The translations under genes were made by a program, and so were the position numbers. Shown here in pieces: positions 16,664 to 24,910 of a DNA stretch of 64,000 nucleotides. Origin of the DNA: Thermosulfuriphilus ammonigenes (GTDB taxonomy: Bacteria > Desulfobacterota > Thermodesulfobacteria > Thermodesulfobacteriales > ST65). Every line of letters starts with the position of its first letter. Within the stretch, counting starts at the first letter, position 1. Where the stretch lies: assembly GCF_011207455.1 (NCBI RefSeq), contig NZ_CP048877.1, positions 1,728,576 through 1,792,575 of the forward strand, given 5' to 3'. The notes beneath the pieces were generated by a model. That model did not search any database. It saw only the letters and a list, made by a program, of their open reading frames with translations, and was not told the DNA's origin.

Positions 16664-17371
16664 ATGGGAATGTGGCAGAAAATCATCGATTCTTTAGGGG
16701 CGGCGGCCTTTGCTGAGGCCGGAGAGTTCGATCAGGCCCGGCAGTATTTGGCTGAGATCGGTCTTCTGGAAGGGGCTTCAGAATCTCTTTCGGCCTGGGA
16801 TAAGACTATGGTCGCGATGGCCTTTGCCGAGGCCGGGGAGTTTGATTATGCCCAGGAGATTATTCGCGACCCCTCATATCCGCAGGTAAAAGTGGAACGA
16901 GAGCTGGATCTTTCCCAGATTCACGAGCGTCTCACAGAGGCTATTACCTTTGCTGAGTCTGGAGTGCCAGAGCACGCCTTGGAGATCATTAAACAGGGGT
17001 CTCGGCCCACGGTGGTGGTTATATGTCAGGAGGGACATTACCCTCAGGAACTCTGGGACTGTGCCTTAAAGATGGCCCAGGCCAAAGGGCTGGACATCTT
17101 GGTCGTTTCAATCTTTTCGGCCACTTCGGCCTCCCAGGGCCAACTCTCAAGGGAGATCCGTCAGCGGCTCCTCCGCCGGGCCGATGACGGCCTGGCCCCC
17201 TGGGTTACCCAGGCCCGCTCTCAAGGCGTCTGTCTGGGACATATGGTCAGCTTTACCTCCCTAGAGGCCACCCTCAGGGCCCTAAAAGATGAGTTTAGGA
17301 TCCGTTACGTTATTTCTCTGCCGGAGGAAGAAGTCCCTCATTTTGGGGAGGTACACATTTTCTCCTTTTAA
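16664..17371 (+). CDS. Triple AFAEAGEF-repeat protein with USP-like C-terminus
   Basis: 235 residues. Three hairpin repeats: GAAAFAEAGEFDQARQYL (about 12-29), AMAFAEAGEFDYAQEII (about 51-67) and the divergent AITFAESGVPEHALEII (about 92-108). A Rossmann-like USP domain follows (TVVVICQEGHYPQ; LDILVVSIFS; YVISLPEEEV). Strong ribosome-binding site (AAAGGGGGGAG). Co-transcribed with the previous gene. Array plus ligand domain suggests a scaffold or sensor; no enzyme motif is visible. Confidence 0.75.
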   Translation: MGMWQKIIDSLGAAAFAEAGEFDQARQYLAEIGLLEGASESLSAWDKTMVAMAFAEAGEFDYAQEIIRDPSYPQVKVERELDLSQIHERLTEAITFAESGVPEHALEIIKQGSRPTVVVICQEGHYPQELWDCALKMAQAKGLDILVVSIFSATSASQGQLSREIRQRLLRRADDGLAPWVTQARSQGVCLGHMVSFTSLEATLRALKDEFRIRYVISLPEEEVPHFGEVHIFSF

Positions 17372-17415
17372 TCTCAAATCTCCCTTCCTGTTTGACTCCA
17401 CGATCTTCAAACCTC

Positions 17416-17451
17416 TTCGGTCTTCCGAACCTTTAGGTTCGGAAGACCGAA
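17416..17451. terminator. Perfect 16-bp palindromic hairpin
   Basis: Arms TTCGGTCTTCCGAACC and GGTTCGGAAGACCGAA, loop TTTA, 45 bases after the upstream gene and 18 before a promoter -35. No T-run follows, so it is not a textbook intrinsic terminator but could still separate the two transcripts. Confidence 0.55.
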
Positions 17452-17468
17452 AAGTGTCATAGTTTCAC

Positions 17469-17497
17469 TTGACATTTCTTTTTCGAACATCTATTAC
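17469..17497 (+). promoter_or_regulatory. Sigma-70-type promoter for TauE 2
   Basis: TTGACA at 17469-17474 and TATTAC at 17492-17497 with a 17-base spacer. Predicted start near 17504, 48 bases before the TauE 2 ATG. No sigma-54 GG-N10-GC pair was found in this gap. Confidence 0.55.
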
Positions 17498-17506
17498 TGT
17501 CCTGTG

Positions 17507-17521
17507 GTTTCATTTTGAAAC
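17507..17521. promoter_or_regulatory. GTTTC-N5-GAAAC site at the TauE 2 start region
   Basis: GTTTCATTTTGAAAC, perfect 5-base arms. It sits just downstream of the predicted transcription start, where it would act as an operator rather than a remote enhancer. It shares TTCATTTTGAAACA with the site at 26687. Confidence 0.55.
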
Positions 17522-17551
17522 ACCATGTTACGAAATGCATGGGAGGATGTC

Positions 17552-18529
17552 ATGGGCGAACGCTGGAGGTATTTTGCTGTTTTTGCATCCGTTGGGGCAG
17601 CCATGGCCCTCTTTTATAGCTGGGGGGAGGCCTCACCTGAGGCCCAGCAGGCCATAGACCAGATAGTTGAAGGTGACAACTCGCGTCCCTGGTGGTTTTG
17701 GCCCTTGGTTCTCTTTGTGGTCACCTTTTTGTTGGGTATTTTAGCCGTCCTCGGTGGGGTAGGGGGTGGGGTCCTCTATGTTCCTATAATTGGTGGTTTT
17801 TTCCCTTTTAATTTGGATTTTGTCCGGGGAGCCGGTCTTCTGGTGGCCCTTTCCGGGGCCCTGGCCGCTGGCCCCGGTCTTCTAATGCGCAACCTGGCCA
17901 GCCTTCGGTTGGCGATTCCGGTGGCCCTGATTGCCTCTACGGCGGCCATTATCGGGGCTATGATTGGCCTGGCCCTGCCAAAGAATGTAGTCCAGATAGC
18001 CCTAGGAGCCACTATTCTTGGTATCGTCGTGGTTATGACCACGGCCAAAAAGAGCGAGTTTCCTGAGGTGAAAAGACCAGACGCCTTATCTCAGGCCTTA
18101 GGAATGTGGGGCATCTATCGCGAGAGCTCCACCGGAGAAGTTTACAAATGGTACGTGCATCGGACCCCCTTGGGTATGGCCCTTTTCGTCGTTATCGGTA
18201 TCATGGCCGGGATGTTCGGCCTGGGGGCCGGGTGGGCCAATGTACCGGTGCTTAATCTGGTTATGGGAGCCCCCATCAAGGTGTCTGTGGCCACCAGCAA
18301 GTTTCTTCTCTCTATCACCGATACCTCGGCAGCCTGGGTCTATCTTAACGGCGGTTGCGTTCTGCCGATGATGGTTATTCCCTCTTTAGTGGGTATCATG
18401 CTGGGTTCTTTTGTTGGTGTCAGACTCCTGGCGGTGGCCAAGCCGGCTATGGTCCGCTGGGTGGTCATCGGAATGCTCCTTTTTGCCGGTCTCAAAGCCC
18501 TTCTTAAGGGATTGGGAATCTGGACTTAA
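17552..18529 (+). CDS. TauE/SafE-family anion exporter 2
   Basis: 325 residues from the ATG at 17552, preceded by GGGAGGATGTC (the upstream ATG at 17525 has no ribosome-binding site). N-terminal hydrophobic segment, then a loop with QAIDQIVEGDNSRPWW, then about seven further membrane segments. Glycine-rich TauE motifs: GGVGGGVLYVPIIGGFFPF and GMFGLGAGWANVPVLNLVMG. Followed 18 bases later by a small membrane protein in the same operon. Substrate unknown; sulfite or another sulfur anion by family. Confidence 0.87.
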   Translation: MGERWRYFAVFASVGAAMALFYSWGEASPEAQQAIDQIVEGDNSRPWWFWPLVLFVVTFLLGILAVLGGVGGGVLYVPIIGGFFPFNLDFVRGAGLLVALSGALAAGPGLLMRNLASLRLAIPVALIASTAAIIGAMIGLALPKNVVQIALGATILGIVVVMTTAKKSEFPEVKRPDALSQALGMWGIYRESSTGEVYKWYVHRTPLGMALFVVIGIMAGMFGLGAGWANVPVLNLVMGAPIKVSVATSKFLLSITDTSAAWVYLNGGCVLPMMVIPSLVGIMLGSFVGVRLLAVAKPAMVRWVVIGMLLFAGLKALLKGLGIWT

Positions 18530-18547
18530 AGTTCGAAGGAGGCAAAC

Positions 18548-18979
18548 ATGGCAGAGAGACTGGATCCTCATACCAAAGTGGAAACTCCTCCGGAACAGAT
18601 CATTTACGCAAAGATTCTTAAGTATGGTTCCCTGGTGGGCATTGCTATCATGCTCCTGACCTTTGTTGTCTATCTTACCGGGGTTTTGCCTCCCTACGTC
18701 CCTATAGACAAATTACCGGAGTACTGGAACATGTCGGCCCCGGAGTTTCTGGAGAAGGCCAATATGCCTGCCGGGTGGGGATGGATCAACCTCCTTAACC
18801 ATGGAGATATTCTTAATTTTATTGGTATTGCCTTTCTCGCTGGCCTGACCATCATCTGCTATCTAGCTATTATTCCCTACCTCTTTAATTCTGGGGCCAG
18901 GGCCGTAGGCATTCTGGCCATTGTCGAGGTGTTGATACTCTCGCTGGCGGCCTCAGGGATTATTCATATCGGTCACTGA
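18548..18979 (+). CDS. Three-helix membrane protein, DUF1634-like, TauE partner
   Basis: 143 residues with AAGGAGG just upstream. Hydrophobic helices at about 27-50, 88-112 and 118-140, separated by a periplasmic-looking loop with LPEYWNMSAPEFLEKANMPAG. Small three-helix proteins of the DUF1634 type are often encoded next to TauE-family permeases; I assign the family with moderate confidence from helix layout and context only. Probably an accessory subunit of TauE 2. Confidence 0.65.
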   Translation: MAERLDPHTKVETPPEQIIYAKILKYGSLVGIAIMLLTFVVYLTGVLPPYVPIDKLPEYWNMSAPEFLEKANMPAGWGWINLLNHGDILNFIGIAFLAGLTIICYLAIIPYLFNSGARAVGILAIVEVLILSLAASGIIHIGH

Positions 18980-19027
18980 GGTGGAGGTGGGCTTTATGTC
19001 CCGGGGAAAATGATTTAAAAAGACCTC

Positions 19028-19837
19028 GTGCGGCGTATAGCCTTTGTGGTCAAAAAAGGGGAGAAGGTCCCTCGGGAGGTGGATCGAGCCCTTAACGAGT
19101 GTCTTAAGGCCCGAGGGATTGAGATCTTAAGGGACGAGCCCTTTAAAGATGTTGAGGCTATTGTTGTCCTTGGGGGAGACGGGACCCTTCTGCGCACGGC
19201 TGCTCTGGCCTACCGTCTGGATGTTCCCCTCCTGGGGATAAACCTGGGGCGTTTGGGCTTCCTGACCGAGATATCCCTGGATGAGGTCTACACGGCCCTT
19301 GATCTTCTGGCCCAGAGACGTCTGGATATTGAAGAACGGATGCTTCTTACGGTGACGGCCAATGGTCATCCTAGCCCGCCGGTATTAAACGAGGTGGCCA
19401 TAGTCAAGGGGCCCTTGGGCCGTATCATTCGGCTTTTTACCGCCGCTGATGGTTCTTTTATCACCACCTACACTGGAGACGGCCTTATTGTCTCCACTCC
19501 TACTGGATCTACAGCTTACAGTCTTTCGGCAGGAGGTCCCATTGTTCATCCGGCTCTGGAGGCTATAGTCCTTACCCCTATTTGTCCTTTCATGCTTTCC
19601 AGTCGTCCCCTTATTCTCCCTGCCGGGGCGGAAATAGAGGTCTGTTTGGCCGCTGAGGCCGAAGATGTGGTGGTTATTCTAGATGGTCAATCCAGCTTTC
19701 ATCTTCCTCCGGAAGGACGCCTCCGAATAAAAAAGGCGGAGCGCCCGCTCCGCCTTTTTACCTCACCAACCAAGTGCTACTTTGATATTTTGCGCCGCAA
19801 ACTCAAGTGGGGAGATCCGGCCCGTCCCGAAGATTAA
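19028..19837 (+). CDS. nadK: NAD kinase
   Basis: 269 residues from GTG. Contains the NAD kinase motifs GGDGTLLRTA (catalytic aspartate), GINLGRLGFLTE, NEVAIVKG, and TGDGLIVSTPTGSTAYSLSA. Phosphorylates NAD to NADP. A terminator-like hairpin lies inside the coding sequence near its end (see 19730). Convergent with the YtxH-type gene. No Shine-Dalgarno sequence is obvious upstream. Confidence 0.93.
   Translation: MRRIAFVVKKGEKVPREVDRALNECLKARGIEILRDEPFKDVEAIVVLGGDGTLLRTAALAYRLDVPLLGINLGRLGFLTEISLDEVYTALDLLAQRRLDIEERMLLTVTANGHPSPPVLNEVAIVKGPLGRIIRLFTAADGSFITTYTGDGLIVSTPTGSTAYSLSAGGPIVHPALEAIVLTPICPFMLSSRPLILPAGAEIEVCLAAEAEDVVVILDGQSSFHLPPEGRLRIKKAERPLRLFTSPTKCYFDILRRKLKWGDPARPED
19730..19759 (+). 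terminator. Terminator-like hairpin inside the nadK reading frame
   Basis: Perfect 14-base arms AAAAAGGCGGAGCG and CGCTCCGCCTTTTT with a two-base centre, a GC-rich stem ending in five T. It encodes the conserved segment KKAERPLRLF, so it lies within the gene about 78 bases before the stop. In shape it is a bidirectional intrinsic terminator. Confidence 0.6.
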
Positions 19838-19844
19838 ACCAAGC

Positions 19845-20288
19845 CTAGGTGAGTTCCTCCTGCTCCTCCTCTTCACGCTTTAGCTTGGCCAAGAGCCGCT
19901 CTTTTTCTCTTTCCATGGCCTCCTTGCCAGCCTCAAAGGCTGAAATTACGGCGCTTTTCTTCTCCTCCACGGTGCCTTTGGCCTTCTCCAGGACTTCGCT
20001 GGCCTTACTCTGGGCCTCTTCCTTAATCTGGCTGGCTTTGCCTTTAAACTCTTCGGTCAGTCGGGTGGCCCGCAGCCTGGCCTCTTCAGCCCTGGCCGCT
20101 AGAGCCTCCCTGGCTTCATCTGTGAGTTCATAGGCCTTGCCTTTGAACTCACCGGTCACCTCCCGCAATCTCTCCCTGGTCTCTTTACCGGAGGCCGGGG
20201 CCAGGAGCAGAGCAATGCCGGCCCCAACTATGCCACCCAGAAGAAACGAAAAGGCCACCGTTCCCGTAGAAAATCTTTTTTCTGTCAT
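19845..20288 (-). CDS. YtxH-domain envelope-stress-type protein
   Basis: 147 residues. An N-terminal membrane helix with the glycine-rich YtxH segment FLLGGIVGAGIALLLAPASG is followed by KETRERLRE and a long charged, Ala/Glu/Lys-rich helix (about 45-147). YtxH proteins are small membrane-anchored proteins often linked to stress. The start overlaps the stop of the upstream DUF948-type gene by 4 bases, a common pairing of two anchored coiled-coil proteins. Confidence 0.8.
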   Translation of the reverse strand: MTEKRFSTGTVAFSFLLGGIVGAGIALLLAPASGKETRERLREVTGEFKGKAYELTDEAREALAARAEEARLRATRLTEEFKGKASQIKEEAQSKASEVLEKAKGTVEEKKSAVISAFEAGKEAMEREKERLLAKLKREEEEQEELT

Positions 20289-20941
20289 CTTTTATCAACC
20301 TCCTTTCCGAGAGTTTCCGTTAAGTAACGGAGGGTTGTCTTCAAACCTACAGCCATACTGGCCACCTCCACGGCCAGTTGGGTGAGCCCACCTCTTACCA
20401 GTTTGGTAACAGTTTGGGCCGTTTGGCCGGCCTCACCGATGGCCTCAAATAGTTCATCGGTTTTGGCCAGGCGTTGATTGATTCCTTCGGCCAGATGGCC
20501 GAAATGCTCGGCCATCTCCTTCAACTGGTTTAAAAGTTCGGGGATCTCCCTTTGAAGACGCTGGTCAAGGCCCCGTCCGGCAGCCGCCATGGTCTGGGAA
20601 ATCTCCTCCACACCCCGTCCTACGGTGGCCAGAGTGGCTTGGAGCTGGGAGAGGGCCCCCTGAAGCTCTTGGGAAAGGGGTTTGATTTCTCCCTCTACGG
20701 TGATCACAGCCTTGGTAGCCGCATCCCCTAATTCTTTAAGGGAAGCCGCTGTTTCTTTTAGCTGCGACAAAAGGGGGACAACTTCCTCTTCCAGCCTGGT
20801 GGCCGTCGTTTTTAGCTGGACCACTGTGGAATCAAGACTATTTAGGGTTTCTTTAAGTTTGTTCAGAAGGCCTATGAGGTAAAAAGTCCCCACGGCAAAA
20901 ACAACTACCGCGGCCACTAAAACCAGTTGCTGTAACTCCAT
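20285..20941 (-). CDS. DUF948-type membrane-anchored coiled-coil protein
   Basis: 218 residues from the ATG at 20941 (TTAAGGAG 8 bases before); an earlier ATG would add 22 unsupported residues. One N-terminal membrane helix (LVLVAAVVVFAVGTFYLIGL), then about 190 residues of heptad-like helix (TVVQLKTTATRLEEEVVPLL and following). This is the plan of DUF948 proteins, which are often paired with YtxH genes as here. Role unknown. Confidence 0.72.
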   Translation of the reverse strand: MELQQLVLVAAVVVFAVGTFYLIGLLNKLKETLNSLDSTVVQLKTTATRLEEEVVPLLSQLKETAASLKELGDAATKAVITVEGEIKPLSQELQGALSQLQATLATVGRGVEEISQTMAAAGRGLDQRLQREIPELLNQLKEMAEHFGHLAEGINQRLAKTDELFEAIGEAGQTAQTVTKLVRGGLTQLAVEVASMAVGLKTTLRYLTETLGKEVDKR

Positions 20942-21081
20942 GGGGCAACTCCTTAAGAGTTTTGGCAAGTCCTCAGTAAAGATAAGTGCCAGATTCTCGG
21001 CTGGCAAGGAAAATAGGCAGTGATTGACGCTTCCGGTTTCTTATAGTAGCTAAGGCCCGAAGTCTTGAGAGGAGAGGTCTT

Positions 21082-22362
21082 ATGGCCATTGTTGTTCCTT
21101 TTTGTGGTCTCCGCTACAATCAAGAAAAGATCCAGCTGGAAGACGTAGTTGCCCCTCCCTATGATGTGGTCTCTCCGGCCCAGCAGGAGACTTTCCTTAC
21201 CAGAGACGCCCATAATATCTTTCATCTTGAACTGGGGCGCGTCCTGCCTGGAGACAACGAGACTGAAAACCGCTACACCCGGGCCAGTCAGCGTTTTAAA
21301 GACTGGCTGACCAAGGGAATCCTCATCCGGGACAAAGAGCCTTCTTTCTACTACTATGAGATGGCCTTTTCTCTAGAGGAAAAATCCCTTGTTCGCCGGG
21401 GGTTCATTTGTCTGGTTCGCCTTGAGGATTGGTCTTCGGGGGTCATTCGGCCCCATGAACGAACCTTTGAATCGGTGACTTCAGACCGTCTTAAGCTATT
21501 GCGTTCCTGCCAGGCCCAGTTCAGTCAGGTCTTTTGTCTTTATTCCGACCCCAGACTTCAGACAGTAAAACGTCTTAAAGAGGCGGCCCAGGAGCTTTTA
21601 GAAGTTCGAGATGGGACAGGGGTCATTCATCGTCTCTTTCGAGTCTCTGAGACCAAGGCCATTCGTTTTGTCCGGCGACTCCTTGAGCCTCAGCCCCTGT
21701 ATATCGCCGACGGTCATCATCGTTATACCACCGCCCTTACCTACCGGAATGAAATGCGGCGGATCTACGGCCCCAATCCCCACTTAGCCTTCAACTACAT
21801 CATGATGTATCTGTGTCCTATGGAAGATGAGGGGCTGGTCATTCTGCCCACCCATAGAATCCTTAAGGAATCACGTCTCATTTCGGACCTAGAGGTCTCT
21901 TTAAGCCCTCTCTTTAAGGCCCTACCGGTTACCAAGGAACGGGCCGAGGAGGAACTTGGTCGGGCCCCTAAGGGTTCCTTTGTCGCCCTTGAGGGCGAGG
22001 AGTCAGTGCTCTTTGAGGCGGATACGGAGCGAATCATGGAGGCCTTAAAAGATCTGCCTCCAGAGCTTCGCTCCCTGGAGGTGACCATCTTTACCGAACT
22101 GGTCCTTAAGAGGGCCCTTGGCTATCCAGAAGATCGACTCAAGAGCCCAGATCTTCTTTCTTTTACCCCCTGGGCCCGGGAGGTTTTGGCGGCGGCCCGC
22201 CAGGGGCATCTGGGGTTCCTTCTAAAGCCCACCACGGTGGCCGAACTCAAGGCCGTCTCTGATGCCGGCCTGACCATGCCCCATAAATCCACCTACTTTT
22301 ACCCCAAGATACTAACCGGCCTGGTGCTATACCATATGGATCCCCAGGAAGAGTTGCGCTGA
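21082..22362 (+). CDS. DUF1015-family protein
   Basis: 426 residues. Family hallmarks are the N-terminal VVAPPYDVVSPAQQ, the IRPHERTFE segment and the central IADGHHRYTTAL, which looks like a metal or nucleotide active site. DUF1015 proteins are cytoplasmic, widespread in anaerobes and of unproven function. GAGAGGAGAGG upstream of the ATG. Followed 4 bases later by a methyltransferase gene, so the two are probably co-transcribed. Confidence 0.85.
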   Translation: MAIVVPFCGLRYNQEKIQLEDVVAPPYDVVSPAQQETFLTRDAHNIFHLELGRVLPGDNETENRYTRASQRFKDWLTKGILIRDKEPSFYYYEMAFSLEEKSLVRRGFICLVRLEDWSSGVIRPHERTFESVTSDRLKLLRSCQAQFSQVFCLYSDPRLQTVKRLKEAAQELLEVRDGTGVIHRLFRVSETKAIRFVRRLLEPQPLYIADGHHRYTTALTYRNEMRRIYGPNPHLAFNYIMMYLCPMEDEGLVILPTHRILKESRLISDLEVSLSPLFKALPVTKERAEEELGRAPKGSFVALEGEESVLFEADTERIMEALKDLPPELRSLEVTIFTELVLKRALGYPEDRLKSPDLLSFTPWAREVLAAARQGHLGFLLKPTTVAELKAVSDAGLTMPHKSTYFYPKILTGLVLYHMDPQEELR

Positions 22363-22366
22363 AATC

Positions 22367-23089
22367 ATGGATGACGAGGTCAGCTGTGAAGAGCTTTTTG
22401 GCCGGCTGAGTGTTTGTCAGCCCCGAAGGGGGTATCGTTATTCTATAGACGCCTTTCTTCTGGCCGGGTTTGTAAGACTGAAGCCGGGAGAGTTGGCAGT
22501 GGAGTTTGGTAGCGGATGCGGGATTGTCTCTCTTATCCTGGCCCTTCGGTTTCCGGGAGCCAGAATATTGGGGTTGGAGGTTCAGAAACGTCTGGCCCTT
22601 TTGGCCGCCAGAAATCTCAAGACCTCTGGTCTGCAGGACCGGGTCCTTTTTCTCAGGGCTGATGTGCGAGAGGCCCGGCAGATCATAGCGGCTTCGGTAG
22701 ATGTGGTTCTGGCTAATCCCCCCTATCGGCCTCTGGGGACGGGGCGTCTTAACCCCTTAGAAGAGGAGACCGTGGCCAGACACGAAGTTTTGCTTGACTT
22801 AAGGGCCCTTTTAGCGGCCGCGGCGGCCATCCTTAAGGAAAGGGGGCGCCTTTATCTTATCTATCCGGCCTCCCGTCTGGTGGCCCTTTTGGCAGAAAGT
22901 CGCAGACTTGGTCTTGAGCCCAAACGGCTTCAGGTGGTTCATTCCTATCCCGGAGATTATGGACGCCTTGTACTCTTTGAGGCCCGTAAAGGAGCCGGCG
23001 AGGAGCTCCGGATTTTGCCCCCCTTCTTTATCTATCAGGCTCCGGGTGGGCCTTACACCTCCCAGGCCGAGGGCCTTTTCCGCCTCTGA
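22367..23089 (+). CDS. TrmN6-like tRNA adenine-N6 methyltransferase
   Basis: 240 residues. The N-terminal RYSIDAFLLAGFV and SAM-binding VEFGSGCGIVSLILA are followed by the N6-adenine catalytic motif NPPYRPLGTG, as in tRNA1(Val) A37 N6-methyltransferases. A related rRNA or protein-glutamine methyltransferase is possible, but the YSIDAFLLA start is the TrmN6 hallmark. The last 37 bases overlap the convergent DUF721 gene. Confidence 0.82.
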   Translation: MDDEVSCEELFGRLSVCQPRRGYRYSIDAFLLAGFVRLKPGELAVEFGSGCGIVSLILALRFPGARILGLEVQKRLALLAARNLKTSGLQDRVLFLRADVREARQIIAASVDVVLANPPYRPLGTGRLNPLEEETVARHEVLLDLRALLAAAAAILKERGRLYLIYPASRLVALLAESRRLGLEPKRLQVVHSYPGDYGRLVLFEARKGAGEELRILPPFFIYQAPGGPYTSQAEGLFRL

Positions 23090-23523
23090 GCCTCCTTTGC
23101 CTGCCAGGCCTTAATCCTTAAGCGTAAAAAGGCCTCCCGCAGATCTTCATCTTCAATATGGGCCAGCTCCCGGGCCAGGGCCTCTTTCACCTCTGCGGGG
23201 ACCACTACCGGAGATCGGCTTTCGCTGGTCTTTGACCTTACAGGCCCTAGACGAAAGGTTATTTCTTTGACCAGTTCTTCGCCCAGGGCCCGGTTGAGAG
23301 ACCTTTTCAGGTAGCGAGCCTGGAGACTTAGCTGTTGCATCCAGACCGAGTTGGTTACCCTGACCGTAAGACGTCCTCGCCCAAAATCTGCTGGCTGGGC
23401 CCGACGGGCCACCTCTGGGCCTACAGCCTCTTCCCAGACCTTCCAGATGCGGCGGCCCGCCAGTCTTTCCTGCCAGCCCTTGGTCTTCCAGAGAGATCCG
23501 ATGATGCCGCCAATGGCTTCCAA
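23053..23523 (-). CDS. DUF721 / DciA-like protein
   Basis: 156 residues. LAGRRIWKVWEEAVGPEVAR and GRLTVRVTNSVWMQQLSL match the DUF721 core, which in DciA helps load the replicative helicase DnaB. A long C-terminal charged helix (about 105-156) follows. Located 2 bases after the phosphohexomutase gene on the same strand. DnaB loading is inferred from the family only. Confidence 0.78.
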   Translation of the reverse strand: MEAIGGIIGSLWKTKGWQERLAGRRIWKVWEEAVGPEVARRAQPADFGRGRLTVRVTNSVWMQQLSLQARYLKRSLNRALGEELVKEITFRLGPVRSKTSESRSPVVVPAEVKEALARELAHIEDEDLREAFLRLRIKAWQAKEAQRRKRPSAWEV

Positions 23524-23525
23524 GG

Positions 23526-24875
23526 CTAGAGATACTCCTTGACTTTGGATTCGATGAGCTGGCGGATCTCCTCCAGCCTCTCGGGAGACAAGGCCTCGAA
23601 CCTGAGCACCAGGACAGGTTGAGTGTTGGAGGCCCTGACCAGACCCCAGCCGTCGGGGAAGGTTACCCGGACACCGTCGACATCAATAACCTCGTAATGG
23701 GCCTTGAAGTACTCCTTAAGGCCCTCAACAATGGCAAACTTCTTCTCATCCGGGCAGGGAACCCTGATCTCCGGGGTGGAGTAGGTCTGGGGCAGATCGG
23801 CCAAGAAACTGGAAAGCGGTCTGTCCTGGGCGGCGACAATTTCGGCCAGTCGAAGAGAGGCATAAACGGCGTCATCAAAGCCGAAGAAGCGATCGGCAAA
23901 GAAGATGTGACCACTCATTTCTCCGGCCAAAAGGGCTGATTCCTCCTTCATCTTTTTTTTGATTAGGGAGTGGCCGGTTTTCCACATGATTGGTCGGCCC
24001 CCGTGGCGGGCAATATCATCATAGAGGACCTGAGAGCACTTAACCTCACCGATAATGGCTGCACCAGGGTGGCGCTGAAGGATATCCCGGGCAAAGATAA
24101 TCAGGAGCTGGTCTCCGAAGAGAATATTGCCCTTTTCATCAACCACGCCGATGCGGTCTCCATCGCCGTCATACCCCACCCCAAAGTCAGCCTTGGTCTC
24201 TACTACCTTGGCCTGGAGTTCCTTGATGTTGTCAGGAACGGTGGGGTCAGGGAAGTGGTTAGGGAAGGTGCCATCGACCTGGCAGTAGAGTTCAATAACC
24301 TCGCAACCAAGTTCCCGGAAAAGATCCGGGGCTGTAAGGGCGGCTACCCCATTGCCGGCATCGAGAACCACCTTGAGAGGGCGCTGGAGTTTGATGTCCT
24401 GTTTAACCCAGTTTTTGTAGGCCGGGATGATTTCATAGGTGGAGAGGCTTCCTTGGCCTGTTTCAAAATCTTCTGCCTCGATAAGCTTTCTGAGCTCCTG
24501 AATTTGAGGGCCATAGATGGTTTCTTTGCCCACGCAGATTTTAAAACCGTTGAACTCAGGGGGGTTATGAGACCCGGTTACCTGGATGCCTCCACTGGTA
24601 TCAAGGTGGAATAGAGAAAAGTACATAAGGGGGGTAGGGCAGAGACCAATATCAATGACGTCGATCCCCGTGGAGAGGATCCCCTCCATGAGGGCCTTTT
24701 GAAAGGGTTCTGAAGAGAGCCGTCCATCGCGACCACAGGTGATCTTCTTTCCGCCGGTCCTTTTGACGGTGGTGCCGAAGGCCTGACCAATGGCCCGGAT
24801 AACCTCTTCGGTAAGATCCTCTCCCACCTTGCCTCGGATATCGTACTCGCGAAAGATAAGTGGATTGATCCTCAT
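23526..24875 (-). CDS. Phosphomannomutase / phosphoglucomutase
   Basis: 449 residues, AlgC/ManB type of the alpha-D-phosphohexomutase superfamily. FREYDIRGKVGEDL at the N-terminus, catalytic phosphoserine loop TGSHNPPEFNG, metal loop DGDGDRIG, sugar loop GEMSGHIFF, and C-terminal phosphate-binding RASNTQPVLVLRFE. Interconverts hexose 6- and 1-phosphates for nucleotide-sugar and LPS supply. The AlgC-like GEMSGH loop suggests both mannose and glucose substrates. Confidence 0.92.
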   Translation of the reverse strand: MRINPLIFREYDIRGKVGEDLTEEVIRAIGQAFGTTVKRTGGKKITCGRDGRLSSEPFQKALMEGILSTGIDVIDIGLCPTPLMYFSLFHLDTSGGIQVTGSHNPPEFNGFKICVGKETIYGPQIQELRKLIEAEDFETGQGSLSTYEIIPAYKNWVKQDIKLQRPLKVVLDAGNGVAALTAPDLFRELGCEVIELYCQVDGTFPNHFPDPTVPDNIKELQAKVVETKADFGVGYDGDGDRIGVVDEKGNILFGDQLLIIFARDILQRHPGAAIIGEVKCSQVLYDDIARHGGRPIMWKTGHSLIKKKMKEESALLAGEMSGHIFFADRFFGFDDAVYASLRLAEIVAAQDRPLSSFLADLPQTYSTPEIRVPCPDEKKFAIVEGLKEYFKAHYEVIDVDGVRVTFPDGWGLVRASNTQPVLVLRFEALSPERLEEIRQLIESKVKEYL

Positions 24876-24910
24876 GGCTGGGTCTCCTTTGCTGAGGGTT
24901 TGTCTTTCCC

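Noticed and set aside
23970-24614. Open frame antisense to the phosphohexomutase gene
   Set aside because: The minus-strand enzyme motifs are complete; this is a shadow frame.
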